Origin: DASWHF01 sp036393295
GTDB taxonomy: Bacteria; Pseudomonadota; Gammaproteobacteria; Acidiferrobacterales; UBA6901
Direction of reading: 5' to 3'
Assembly (NCBI GenBank): GCA_036393295.1
Contig: DASWHF010000037.1
Location: 1-62,889 of the forward strand
Length of the DNA: 62,889 bases
The notes below the pieces were generated by a model, which saw nothing but the letters and a program-made list of their open reading frames with translations, had not been told where the DNA came from and ran no database searches. Below are positions 43,820 to 51,829 of this stretch, piece by piece. The translations under genes and the position numbers were made by a program. How positions within the stretch are numbered: the first letter of the stretch is position 1; each line of letters begins with the position of its first letter.

Positions 43820-43957
43820 TTCGACTTTAGCTCTCGGTTTCCGGTACAACAACCGGAAGGCGCCGCATGCTATGTTCTATCGGATGCCTTCACACCTTTC
43901 ACGGCCGCAGAAAGAAGCCAAGTAAAATCTTCTTTGTGTGCTTGATTTGGCTTCGGA

Positions 43958-44245
43958 TCAGCCTTCCTGGGGCTGGTCTTTTGCGATAATTTTCTCGGCT
44001 TCTTTCTTGTCGAGTGCGTCATAGAATTCTCGTTTCGTTACGCCGGCCTGTCTGGCCATCCACTTAATGAGGTCGGGGGTAAACGGAGCCTTGGGGCAAT
44101 CGACCGTTACTTTCCGAAAAGTGCCACGGAGCGTCCCGACCCATTGCTCGTGCGAAGTACGTTTCTGCGGTCTCGACTTGAAACCGAGATTGCGCAGAAT
44201 CGTCTTTACCTCGTCACACTTAAGCGGCCAGTACTCTTTCGACAT
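43958..44245 (-). CDS. HicA-like toxin
   Basis: A 95-residue protein with the HicA/YcfA dsRBD-like fold: WPLKCDEVKTILRNLGF start, then SHEQWVGTLRGTFRKVTVDC, where the histidine is the expected catalytic residue. HicA toxins cleave mRNA. Its start overlaps the upstream HicB-like gene by one base (TAATG). Next to insertion sequences, this fits a mobile toxin-antitoxin module. Confidence 0.75.
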   Translation of the reverse strand: MSKEYWPLKCDEVKTILRNLGFKSRPQKRTSHEQWVGTLRGTFRKVTVDCPKAPFTPDLIKWMARQAGVTKREFYDALDKKEAEKIIAKDQPQEG

Positions 44246-44592
44246 TACGCATGATTGTATGGCGAATCCACGCGCAATGGTAACGGTTCATTGAAGAAAC
44301 TACGGAGTCCGCACCGGATGGAGATAACCTTGCAGAGAAACATAAACCAGTAGTACCGCGCCCAATAGTAAGCTGGGGCTTTCCGGCTCAATAGTTCCTG
44401 AGCATGCGGACGGTCCTCACCAGATAGCGCATCGTCAATATACTCGTGGATCATTGCTTCGAGCTTACCCTTTGCTTCTTGCAGGGTATCTGCCTGGGCC
44501 GCCAAGGTCAGATCAAGGCAAAATGCCTGCCATTGATCGCCGGACTTCTCGGCGTAGCAGCGCACTACCAGTTCTACGGGTGAAATATTCAT
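44245..44592 (-). CDS. HicB-like antitoxin
   Basis: A 115-residue protein with a HicB-type fold (WQAFCLDLTLAAQADTLQEA) and a hydrophobic C-terminal tail (YYWARYYWFMFLCKVI) not seen in ordinary HicB. Start 44592 has GGGGGG before the ATG. It is expressed ahead of, and coupled to, the HicA-like toxin gene. The tail could be a membrane contact or a DNA-binding part replaced; this is inference. Confidence 0.68.
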   Translation of the reverse strand: MNISPVELVVRCYAEKSGDQWQAFCLDLTLAAQADTLQEAKGKLEAMIHEYIDDALSGEDRPHAQELLSRKAPAYYWARYYWFMFLCKVISIRCGLRSFFNEPLPLRVDSPYNHA

Positions 44593-44645
44593 TTTCCCCC
44601 CTTTAGACCCCCATCGAACAGAGCGTTCGACGTTTGGGCACATTC

Positions 44646-44674
44646 TTGACACCACAAGTCCATGGGCCTATCGT
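44646..44674 (+). promoter_or_regulatory. sigma-70-like promoter upstream of tRNA-like cluster
   Basis: TTGACA (44646-44651), a 17-base spacer and TATCGT (44669-44674) form a good promoter pointing at the tRNA-like sequences. A GTGGCCATTGGCCAC palindrome overlaps its downstream edge. A hairpin with T-run follows at 44712-44734, so transcription to the tRNAs would be partly attenuated. Confidence 0.5.
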
Positions 44675-44711
44675 GGCCATTGGCCACAAGATGTCGTGGC
44701 CGAGAAACAAA

Positions 44712-44734
44712 ACCCGCCTGAAAGGCGGGTTTTT
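44712..44734. terminator. hairpin terminator before the tRNA-like cluster
   Basis: ACCCGCCT pairs with AGGCGGGT around a three-base loop, followed by a T-run (44730-44734) on the plus strand and an A-rich flank that gives T on the minus strand. Confidence 0.75.
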
Positions 44735-44744
44735 AAGCGGTAAA

Positions 44745-44817
44745 GACGAGGTGGCTGAATAGTTAGGCAGCGTCCCTGGAAAGTTCGCGTATGCCGGTGC
44801 AAATCCGGTCCTCGTCT
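44745..44817 (+). tRNA. degenerate tRNA-Ser(GGA)-like sequence
   Basis: Acceptor arms GACGAGG and CCTCGTC pair perfectly, and the D-arm GCTG/CAGC is fine. CTGGAAA is the anticodon loop of bacterial tRNA-Ser(GGA), but the anticodon stem pairs at only about three of five positions. The T-loop is TGCAAAT in place of TTCRANY and the class II variable arm is missing. It looks like a decayed or strongly altered tRNA; charging is doubtful. Confidence 0.4.
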
Positions 44818-44826
44818 CTTTTGCAC

Positions 44827-44910
44827 GCGCTCGTGGTGAAACTGGTAAACACAGCTGACTTCCAATCAGCCGCCTATCCGGGCATGTGGGTTCGAGTCCC
44901 ACCGAGCGCA
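44827..44910 (+). tRNA. class II tRNA with UCC anticodon
   Basis: A well-formed 84-base cloverleaf: acceptor GCGCTCG/CGAGCGC, 3-bp D-stem GTG/CAC with loop AAACTGGTAAA, anticodon stem GCTGA/TCAGC with loop CTTCCAA (anticodon UCC, glycine codon GGA), a 15-base variable arm with a short stem, T-stem GTGGG/CCCAC with loop TTCGAGT, discriminator A. Body and A73 are of leucine type, while the anticodon is of glycine type. CCA is not encoded. Confidence 0.6.
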
Positions 44911-44924
44911 TTTCAGTTACAGAT

Positions 44925-44992
44925 GGGGCTGGCAGGTTCGCGGTGCAGGTTTTCCAGGCCACGCGCCAGCGGTTCAACTCCGCTCAGCTCCA
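44925..44992 (+). other. third tRNA-like sequence
   Basis: Acceptor GGGGCTG and CAGCTCC pair (one G-U), and the T-arm AGCGG-TTCAACT-CCGCT is perfect. The middle is only 36 bases, about five short of normal, and no good D-arm or anticodon arm can be drawn; a GGTTTTCCAGGCC segment could present TCC. CTGGC and GCCAG could pair instead. This may be a tRNA relic. Confidence 0.38.
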
Positions 44993-44994
44993 CC

Positions 44995-45340
44995 TTTTTC
45001 TACACCACAACATATAGCACTCGTTACAGCATTTGCTACAACTACAAGTTCTATTAGTAACTTAATTCTACGCATTACACAATACAGAATGTATAAATCT
45101 GCTTAACAAATTTTTCTATCGATTTTTCGGCAGTTTGCTTGAAAATAGAAATATAACTTTTCCCACTTTCACATAATTATTGCCAATTTTATACATTTAT
45201 AATGGAATAAATTCGTAAAATTTGTGTATATATGTGAATAAAAACCCACATATGTAATTATAACAGGCTATTATGGAACAATTTTTCACACAAATGAGAA
45301 AATTTGGCTGAATCTCGCGCAGAAAAGGTGATAATTAAGT
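44995..45340. other. AT-rich tract between tRNA-like cluster and ttcA
   Basis: This 346-base stretch is strongly AT-rich (mostly A and T runs) in an otherwise very GC-rich window. It has inverted pieces such as TATATGTG with CACATATG (near 45227-45257) but no gene I can support; one 12-codon open frame (MEQFFTQMRKFG, from 45271) is not worth naming. It ends exactly where the ttcA stop codon begins. Confidence 0.85.
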
Positions 45341-46132
45341 CTAGGTGGCGAATTTCTGACCAATATCAGTCACACTGTCCGTGTAAGTGGGATATATTTC
45401 TCCAGGAACATCCCCCATCAACGGCCGCATGGCCGTCAGCAGGTTGGCGAACAATCGCCGATGACCCTGCTCCTCGCGCCCCAGCAGTTCCTTCATATGG
45501 CGGCGCTGGCTGGGCATGCGGAAGCAGGCCGGGCAGTTGTCGGGGATAACCGGCAGGCCGGCGCGCGCCACGAAGTCTGCGAGCTGGCGCTCGCGCACGT
45601 AGATGAACGGGCGGATAATGCGCAGATCCCCGGCATCGTTGCGGTAATGGGCCTTCATGGTACGCAGGCTGCCGCCGTGGAAGGCGCTCAGCATGAAGGA
45701 CTCGGCCAGGTCGTCGAGGTGCTGGGCCAGCACGATGACGTTATAGCCCTGCTCGCGCGCCGTCGCGTAAAGGATGCCGCGGCGCATGCGCGAGCAGTAG
45801 GCGCAGAACGAGTCCCCGCGCATGGTCTTGAGCGCGCGCTCGACGATCGCCTGGGAGCGGTAGAAGTACGGCACCCCGAGGCCCGGCACGTAGTCCCGCA
45901 ACGGCCCGGGGTCGAAACCCTCGATCTGGGGATCGACGGTCGCCGCACCGAGCTCAAAGGCGACCGGCGCCTTGTCGCGCAGGTGCAGCAGGGTGTGTAG
46001 CAGGCTTAAGGAGTCCTTGCCGCCCGACAGGCCCAGCAGCAGCCGGTCACCGGGGCGGATCATGCGGTAATCGACGATCGCGCGGCCGGCGGCGGCGGCC
46101 ACCGCGCGCGGTGGTTTCTTGGCAAGGCTCAT
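45341..46132 (-). CDS. ttcA: TtcA-family tRNA sulfur-transfer protein
   Basis: A 263-residue PP-loop ATPase with SGGKDS at 36-41 and two cysteine pairs, CAYC and CPAC, which hold the [4Fe-4S] cluster. TtcA adds 2-thio to cytidine 32 of some tRNAs. The C-terminus is shorter than in E. coli. It diverges from the rhodanese gene, a possible sulfur donor, across a 50-base gap. Confidence 0.88.
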   Translation of the reverse strand: MSLAKKPPRAVAAAAGRAIVDYRMIRPGDRLLLGLSGGKDSLSLLHTLLHLRDKAPVAFELGAATVDPQIEGFDPGPLRDYVPGLGVPYFYRSQAIVERALKTMRGDSFCAYCSRMRRGILYATAREQGYNVIVLAQHLDDLAESFMLSAFHGGSLRTMKAHYRNDAGDLRIIRPFIYVRERQLADFVARAGLPVIPDNCPACFRMPSQRRHMKELLGREEQGHRRLFANLLTAMRPLMGDVPGEIYPTYTDSVTDIGQKFAT

Positions 46133-46182
46133 GGGCTGGACGATACTCCCAGATCCACACGGTTTCCAATACGGAGGTCGAC

Positions 46183-46590
46183 ATGGACGGTGTCAAGACA
46201 CTCAATCCCAAGCAGGCCTTCGAGTTCCTGCAGAAGCACCCGAACGCGGTGTTCATCGACATCCGCTCGCACATGGAGTACCTGTTCGTCGGCCATCCGG
46301 CCGGCTGCCTGCATATCCCCTGGATCGACGAGCCCGACTGGGTCGTGAACCCCCACTTCGTCACCCAGGTGCGCCAGGCCCTGCTCGGCGGCGCCCACGG
46401 CGCCGCGCCGGTGCTGCTGATCTGCCGCAGCGGGGTGCGCTCGCTGGAGGCCGGCCAGGCCCTGGTGCAGGCCGGCATCCCCGAGGTCTACAACGTCGCC
46501 GAGGGTTTCGAGGGCCAGCTCGACGACCACCACCACCGCTCCAGCGTCGGGGGCTGGCGGCATCATGGGCTGCCGTGGGAACAATGCTGA
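46183..46590 (+). CDS. rhodanese-like sulfurtransferase
   Basis: A 135-residue single rhodanese domain: VFIDIRSHMEYLFVGHPAG, active site loop ICRSGVRSLEA with the catalytic cysteine and YNVAEGFEGQLD. No signal peptide is seen. GGAGG lies six bases before ATG 46183. It stands back to back with ttcA and could supply persulfide for tRNA thiolation, an inference from position only. Confidence 0.87.
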   Translation: MDGVKTLNPKQAFEFLQKHPNAVFIDIRSHMEYLFVGHPAGCLHIPWIDEPDWVVNPHFVTQVRQALLGGAHGAAPVLLICRSGVRSLEAGQALVQAGIPEVYNVAEGFEGQLDDHHHRSSVGGWRHHGLPWEQC

Positions 46591-46723
46591 GGCCGGGGCC
46601 GCAAATCCTTAAATAGTTTGCGCCCCGGCGCGGCCCCGCGCCGCGGCCGCCCGCGTGTTTTTTTTCCGGGGGATTGCTACACTTCGCGGTCCGTAGAACC
46701 GAACCCGTCCGAAGGGAGCCGCC

Positions 46724-47911
<1,188 letters not shown>

Positions 47912-47922
47912 CATATATGCAG

Positions 47923-47941
47923 CCGGGGCATCCTGCCCCGG
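47923..47941 (+). terminator. hairpin after metK
   Basis: CCGGGGCA and TGCCCCGG pair perfectly around TCC. There is no T-run, so it may be a weak or Rho-assisted terminator separating metK from the riboswitch-led ahcY. Confidence 0.5.
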
Positions 47942-47977
47942 AACCCATGTCGCCGCTGTCGCGGCGAGGCGTTGCTG

Positions 47978-48025
47978 TCCGAGGAGCGTTGCAACCCCCA
48001 CGAGTTCACTGGGGCCAGGCTCGGA
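47978..48025 (+). promoter_or_regulatory. SAH riboswitch before ahcY
   Basis: CCGAGGAGCGTTGCAACC (47979-47996) and, after a small hairpin, CCAGGCTCGG (48015-48024) are the two conserved parts of the S-adenosylhomocysteine aptamer. It sits about 50 bases before the ahcY ATG. When SAH builds up, the switch raises AhcY expression. Confidence 0.92.
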
Positions 48026-48073
48026 GAGAACGTCAGTCAAAACAACGGCGCTCGCTTGCACAGGAGCATTGCT

Positions 48074-49507
48074 ATGTCCGCTGTCGTCAATCCGAAGTTC
48101 TCTGAGTATAAAGTCGCCGATATCAAGCTGGCCGATTGGGGCCGCAAGGAGATCGCGATCGCCGAGACCGAGATGCCGGGTCTCATGGCCTTGCGCGAGG
48201 AATACACCGCCAAACAGCCCTTGAAAGGCGCGCGCATCTCCGGCTCTTTGCACATGACCATCCAGACCGCGGTACTTATTGAGACACTCGTTAAGTTGGG
48301 TGCCCAGGTGCGCTGGGCCTCGTGCAACATCTTCTCCACCCAGGACCATGCCGCCGCCGCGATCGCGGCCACCGGCGTGCCGGTGTTCGCCTGGAAGGGC
48401 GAGACGCTGGAAGAATACTGGTGGTGCACCGAGCAGGCGCTGACCTGGCCGGACGGCCCAAATGGTACCGGGGGCCCGAACATGATCCTCGACGACGGCG
48501 GCGACGCCACCATGCTGATCCACAAGGGCACGGAGTTCGAGCGCGCCGGCAAGGTGCCGGAGGCGAATGCCAACGCCAACGAAGAGTGGAAGGTGTTCCT
48601 GAATCTTCTCAAGAAAAGCCTGGCCGCCAACCCGAAGAAGTGGACCGAGATCGGCAAGGGCATCCGCGGCGTGACCGAGGAGACCACCACCGGCGTGCAC
48701 CGCCTGTACCAGATGCAGGAGCGCGGCGAGCTGCTGTGGCCGGCGATGAACGTCAACGACTCGGTCACCAAGTCGAAGTTCGACAACCTGTACGGCTGCC
48801 GCGAGTCGCTGATCGACGGCATCAAGCGTGCCACCGACGTGATGATCGCCGGCAAGATCTGCGTGGTGCTCGGCTACGGCGACGTCGGCAAGGGCTGCGC
48901 GCAGGCGTTTCGCGGCATGGGCGCCACCGTGTGGGTCACCGAGATCGACCCGATCTGCGCCCTGCAGGCGGCGATGGAAGGCTACCGCGTCGTGACGATG
49001 AATGACGCCGCGTCACAGGGCGACATCTTCGTCACCACCACCGGCAACGTGAGCGTGATCAACCACGAGCACATGAAGGCCATGAAGCACGAGGCGATCG
49101 TGTGCAACATCGGCCACTTCGATTCCGAGATCGACATCGCCTCGCTGGAAAAATACCAGTGGGAGGAGGTCAAGCCGCAGGTCGATCATGTCATTTTCCC
49201 GGATGGCAAGAAGATCATCGTGCTGGCCAAGGGCCGGCTGGTGAACCTCGGCTGCGCCACCGGCCACCCCAGTTTCGTGATGTCGGCGTCGTTCTCGAAC
49301 CAGACCATCGCCCAGATGGAGCTGTTCCAGAACGCCGCCAAGTACGAGAAGAAAGTCTACGTGCTGCCGAAGATCCTCGACGAGAAGGTCGCGCGCGCCC
49401 ATCTCAAGAAGATCGGCGTGAAGCTCACCCGGCTCACCCCGGAGCAGGCCGAGTACATCAACGTGCCGGTGGACGGGCCGTACAAGCCGGATCATTATCG
49501 ATATTAA
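48074..49507 (+). CDS. ahcY: adenosylhomocysteinase
   Basis: A 477-residue NAD-dependent hydrolase that splits SAH into adenosine and homocysteine. Motifs seen: LHMTIQTAVLIETL, VLGYGDVGKGCAQAFRGMGA (NAD site), and the C-terminal PDHYRY. ATG 48074 has CAGGAG nine bases upstream. The SAH riboswitch controls it, and metF follows after a repeat-filled gap. Confidence 0.98.
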   Translation: MSAVVNPKFSEYKVADIKLADWGRKEIAIAETEMPGLMALREEYTAKQPLKGARISGSLHMTIQTAVLIETLVKLGAQVRWASCNIFSTQDHAAAAIAATGVPVFAWKGETLEEYWWCTEQALTWPDGPNGTGGPNMILDDGGDATMLIHKGTEFERAGKVPEANANANEEWKVFLNLLKKSLAANPKKWTEIGKGIRGVTEETTTGVHRLYQMQERGELLWPAMNVNDSVTKSKFDNLYGCRESLIDGIKRATDVMIAGKICVVLGYGDVGKGCAQAFRGMGATVWVTEIDPICALQAAMEGYRVVTMNDAASQGDIFVTTTGNVSVINHEHMKAMKHEAIVCNIGHFDSEIDIASLEKYQWEEVKPQVDHVIFPDGKKIIVLAKGRLVNLGCATGHPSFVMSASFSNQTIAQMELFQNAAKYEKKVYVLPKILDEKVARAHLKKIGVKLTRLTPEQAEYINVPVDGPYKPDHYRY

Positions 49508-49510
49508 GGC

Positions 49511-49596
49511 AGAGGAAAGAAGAAAGAGAAAAGAGGAAAGTAAAAGCGCCGCGGCTTTCGCTTTTCTCTTGTATCTTTTCTCTTTTCTCTGATTTC
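49511..49596. repeat. heptamer repeat array D, inverted pair
   Basis: The left arm reads AGAGGAA, AGAAGAA, AGAGAAA, AGAGGAA and AGTAAAA (49511-49545). The right arm reads TTTTCTC, TTGTATC, TTTTCTC, TTTTCTC and TGATTTC (49562-49596). Purine on one arm and pyrimidine on the other; a GC-rich centre separates them. It ends two bases before the metF ATG and may form a hairpin across the metF ribosome site. Confidence 0.8.
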
Positions 49597-49598
49597 CC

Positions 49599-50450
49599 AT
49601 GGACTCCCAGAAAGAACATCCCCGGGTCTTCAGCTTCGAGTTCTTCCCCCCGAAGACCGGCGAGGGCCGTGCGAACCTGCGCGCCGCCACCGAGCAGCTC
49701 GCCCAGCTCGAGCCGCGGTTCTTTTCGGTGACCTTCGGCGCCGGCGGCAGCACGCGCGAGGGGACTTATGAAACCGTCAAGGACATCCTCGGGATGGGCT
49801 TTGCTGCGGCGCCGCACATCTCGTGCATCGGCTCGACGCGCGCCCAGCTGCGCGAGATCCTGGACAGCTACCGGGCGCTCGGGGTCAAACAGCTGGTCGC
49901 GCTGCGCGGCGACCTGCCGTCCGGCGCCGGCATGGGCGCGCTCGGCGAGCTGCGCTACGCCAACGAGCTGGTCGAGTTCATCCGCGCCGAGACCGGGGAC
50001 CATTTCCACATCGAGGTCGCGGCCTACCCGGAAATTCATCCCCAGGCGCGCAGCGCCGTGGACGATATCCGGAACTTCGCCCGCAAGGTGCAGGCCGGGG
50101 CGGATTCCGCCATGACCCAGTATTTCTTCAACCCCGACGCCTATTACCGTTTCGTCGACGATTGCGAGGCGCTGGGCCTGGATCTGCCGATCGTGCCCGG
50201 CATCATGCCGATCACCAACTACAAGCAGCTGGCGCGCTTCTCGGACGCCTGCGGGGCCGAGATCCCGCGCTGGATCCGCCGGCGGCTGGAAGGTTACGGC
50301 GACGACCTCGACGCGATCCGCGCCTTCGGCCTGGACGTGACCACCGCGCTGTGCGACAGCCTGCTGGCGGCCGGCGCGCCGGGGCTGCATTTCTACACCC
50401 TGAACCGGGCGGGGCCGACCTCGACGATCTGGGAACGGCTCGGGCTGTGA
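49599..50450 (+). CDS. metF: methylenetetrahydrofolate reductase
   Basis: A 283-residue FAD enzyme that makes methyl-THF for methionine synthesis. It starts with VFSFEFFPPKTGEGR and has FSVTFGAGGSTREGT, ALRGDLP, YPEIHP and FFNPDAYYRFVDDC. Length fits the family. The region before its ATG is entirely heptamer repeat, so no normal ribosome site is seen. Confidence 0.97.
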   Translation: MDSQKEHPRVFSFEFFPPKTGEGRANLRAATEQLAQLEPRFFSVTFGAGGSTREGTYETVKDILGMGFAAAPHISCIGSTRAQLREILDSYRALGVKQLVALRGDLPSGAGMGALGELRYANELVEFIRAETGDHFHIEVAAYPEIHPQARSAVDDIRNFARKVQAGADSAMTQYFFNPDAYYRFVDDCEALGLDLPIVPGIMPITNYKQLARFSDACGAEIPRWIRRRLEGYGDDLDAIRAFGLDVTTALCDSLLAAGAPGLHFYTLNRAGPTSTIWERLGL

Positions 50451-50566
50451 CCCGCCGCAAAAGCCGGGCTATCCCGCGGCGGAAAATAGGGTATAGACTG
50501 TAATCAAACAGGAATAGTCACGGGCTAGTATACGGTTTGGCGGCCCGCCGCGCGTGGAGGTCATCG

Positions 50567-51115
50567 ATGGGCCCGGGTCCGTCCAACATTCTACTGATAG
50601 GCGTCATCGCCGTGCAGATCGCCGGCTTCGGGCTGTTGTGGACCCGTGTCGGCGATCCGGGCGACCAGCCGGTGGTGGCGAGCGGCGATCCGCCGCGGCC
50701 GGTGATCGACGTCGGCTCGGTGGTTGGCGCTACGCGCTTCCCGGACGAGGAGCTGCTGCGCGAGTCGGTGCGCGCGGTGATCAAGCAGGAGCTCGACGCC
50801 TATCTGGCCGAGCGCGAGCAGTCCCAGGACCGGGCTGTCGCCGCGGCCGGCGCGTCGAAACGACCGGCGGCGTCGCCGGCGCGCGCCGCGGCCCAGCGCC
50901 CCGACCGGCCGCGCGATCCGCAAGCCGTCGAGGCCTCGCGCGCGATCGTCGATCGGGCGCTGGCGGCCGGTATCTGGACCGATGCCGACAGCAGCGCGCT
51001 GCTGGCCTACAAGTTTCAGCTGAACGAGGCCGAACGCGTCGAGCTGCTGGAAAAGATTTTCGGGGCCATCAACAGCCAGCGGCTGAAGCCGGTGGGGTCC
51101 CTGCCGTCTTTGTAG
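50567..51115 (+). CDS. membrane-anchored protein of unknown function
   Basis: A 182-residue protein with one N-terminal hydrophobic segment (about 6-24), a proline- and alanine-rich middle and a charged C-terminal domain (KFQLNEAERVELLEKIFGAI). GGAGG lies six bases before ATG 50567. I recognise no family. It is 45 bases ahead of another exported protein gene. Confidence 0.6.
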   Translation: MGPGPSNILLIGVIAVQIAGFGLLWTRVGDPGDQPVVASGDPPRPVIDVGSVVGATRFPDEELLRESVRAVIKQELDAYLAEREQSQDRAVAAAGASKRPAASPARAAAQRPDRPRDPQAVEASRAIVDRALAAGIWTDADSSALLAYKFQLNEAERVELLEKIFGAINSQRLKPVGSLPSL

Positions 51116-51160
51116 AGGGTGGAGTCGGCGGTAACGCCGCTATTATAAGGAGAACAGAAT

Positions 51161-51556
51161 ATGAAACGCTTCATCCCGTGGCTCGCCGCCGCGGCGGGCC
51201 TGGTCCCCGCGCTGGCCGGCGCCGAGGGCGACTACGTGCCGGGCTATGTCTACGTGGCGCCGGGCAATCAGTACATGTACGGCACCTTCAGCAATCGCTA
51301 TGTCACCACGCCCACGACGCATCGCAGCTATATCGGCGCCGGCGGCTACGCCAACGGCCTGATCTATTTCTACGGCCAGGACGACGGCGGGCGCTACTTC
51401 TACTGCTACGTGCCGACCGCGAGCCCGATCTATCAGGCGGCGGTCGACATCAAGAACACCCTCGGCAACGGATCGCTGCTGTCGGTCGAGCGCGTCCCGC
51501 CGTCGAGCGAGTGCGCGTCGGTGTATTCGGCGAAGGCGTCGCATTATTTGTTTTAA
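51161..51556 (+). CDS. secreted protein of unknown function
   Basis: A 131-residue product with a signal peptide (about 1-21, ending ALAGA), then a tyrosine- and glycine-rich part (GYVYVAPGNQYMYGTFSNRY, and two cysteines in the C-terminal half). An AAGGAG ribosome site precedes the ATG. The family is unknown to me. Confidence 0.65.
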   Translation: MKRFIPWLAAAAGLVPALAGAEGDYVPGYVYVAPGNQYMYGTFSNRYVTTPTTHRSYIGAGGYANGLIYFYGQDDGGRYFYCYVPTASPIYQAAVDIKNTLGNGSLLSVERVPPSSECASVYSAKASHYLF

Positions 51557-51560
51557 CTTC

Positions 51561-51710
51561 AGTGGCGAGAGGCTGGTAGCGAGTGGCGAGTAACACCGGC
51601 TCGCTGCTGCTTGCGCCACCGGCCGCGGCGCTGACAGAATAGCACCGGCTCATCACCACAATCGACCGCCAACGATGTTACTCGCCACTAGTCACTCGCT
51701 ACTCGCCACT
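51561..51710. repeat. heptamer repeat array C, inverted pair
   Basis: The left arm (51561-51595) reads AGTGGCG, AGAGGCT, GGTAGCG, AGTGGCG and AGTAACA. The right arm (51676-51710) reads TGTTACT, CGCCACT, AGTCACT, CGCTACT and CGCCACT. About 80 bases of other sequence separate them. Like arrays A, B and D it keeps 7-base periodicity and inverted arms, with its own variants. Confidence 0.8.
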
Positions 51711-51727
51711 GCGCGCCGCACAGCGCC

Positions 51728-51826
51728 ATGACCAATATCGTCATTCCCCATGGGCGGGCCGGGCATCCGATCCGCGCGACGGTCTCCGAGATGGGACCGT
51801 TGCTGCTCGGCGGCGGTCGCCGCTGA
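51728..51826 (+). pseudogene. possible remnant of a HerA-like ATPase gene
   Basis: A 32-codon open frame reads MTNIVIPHGRAGHPIRATVS followed by EMGPLLLGGGRR. The RATVSEMGPLLL part resembles a stretch found in HerA-like (DUF853) helicases. Everything after it is missing, so I read it as a small gene relic next to array C. Chance similarity is possible. Confidence 0.3.
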
Positions 51827-51829
51827 CCC

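Larger units (their letters stand above)
41609..43925 (+). pseudogene. IS1595-family transposase, degraded and split by IS256
   Basis: The first part (41609-42410) translates to a recognisable IS1595 (ISXO2-like) transposase: zinc ribbon CQEC...CQWCG, HVDVDETYLGGR and later HHGNGVEGSWKHLKGGIRSTH. It has no proper start codon, an in-frame TAG at 42095-42097 where a glutamate codon is expected, and a frameshift near 42345-42352, after which KYLMKYVEEFG continues in another frame. The IS256-family element then interrupts it; the missing C-terminus, FRYNNRKAPHAMF, follows at about 43845-43890 on the other side. Confidence 0.8.

Noticed and set aside
45271..45309. Twelve-codon open frame in the AT-rich tract
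   Set aside because: Too short, no ribosome site and no conservation evidence available.
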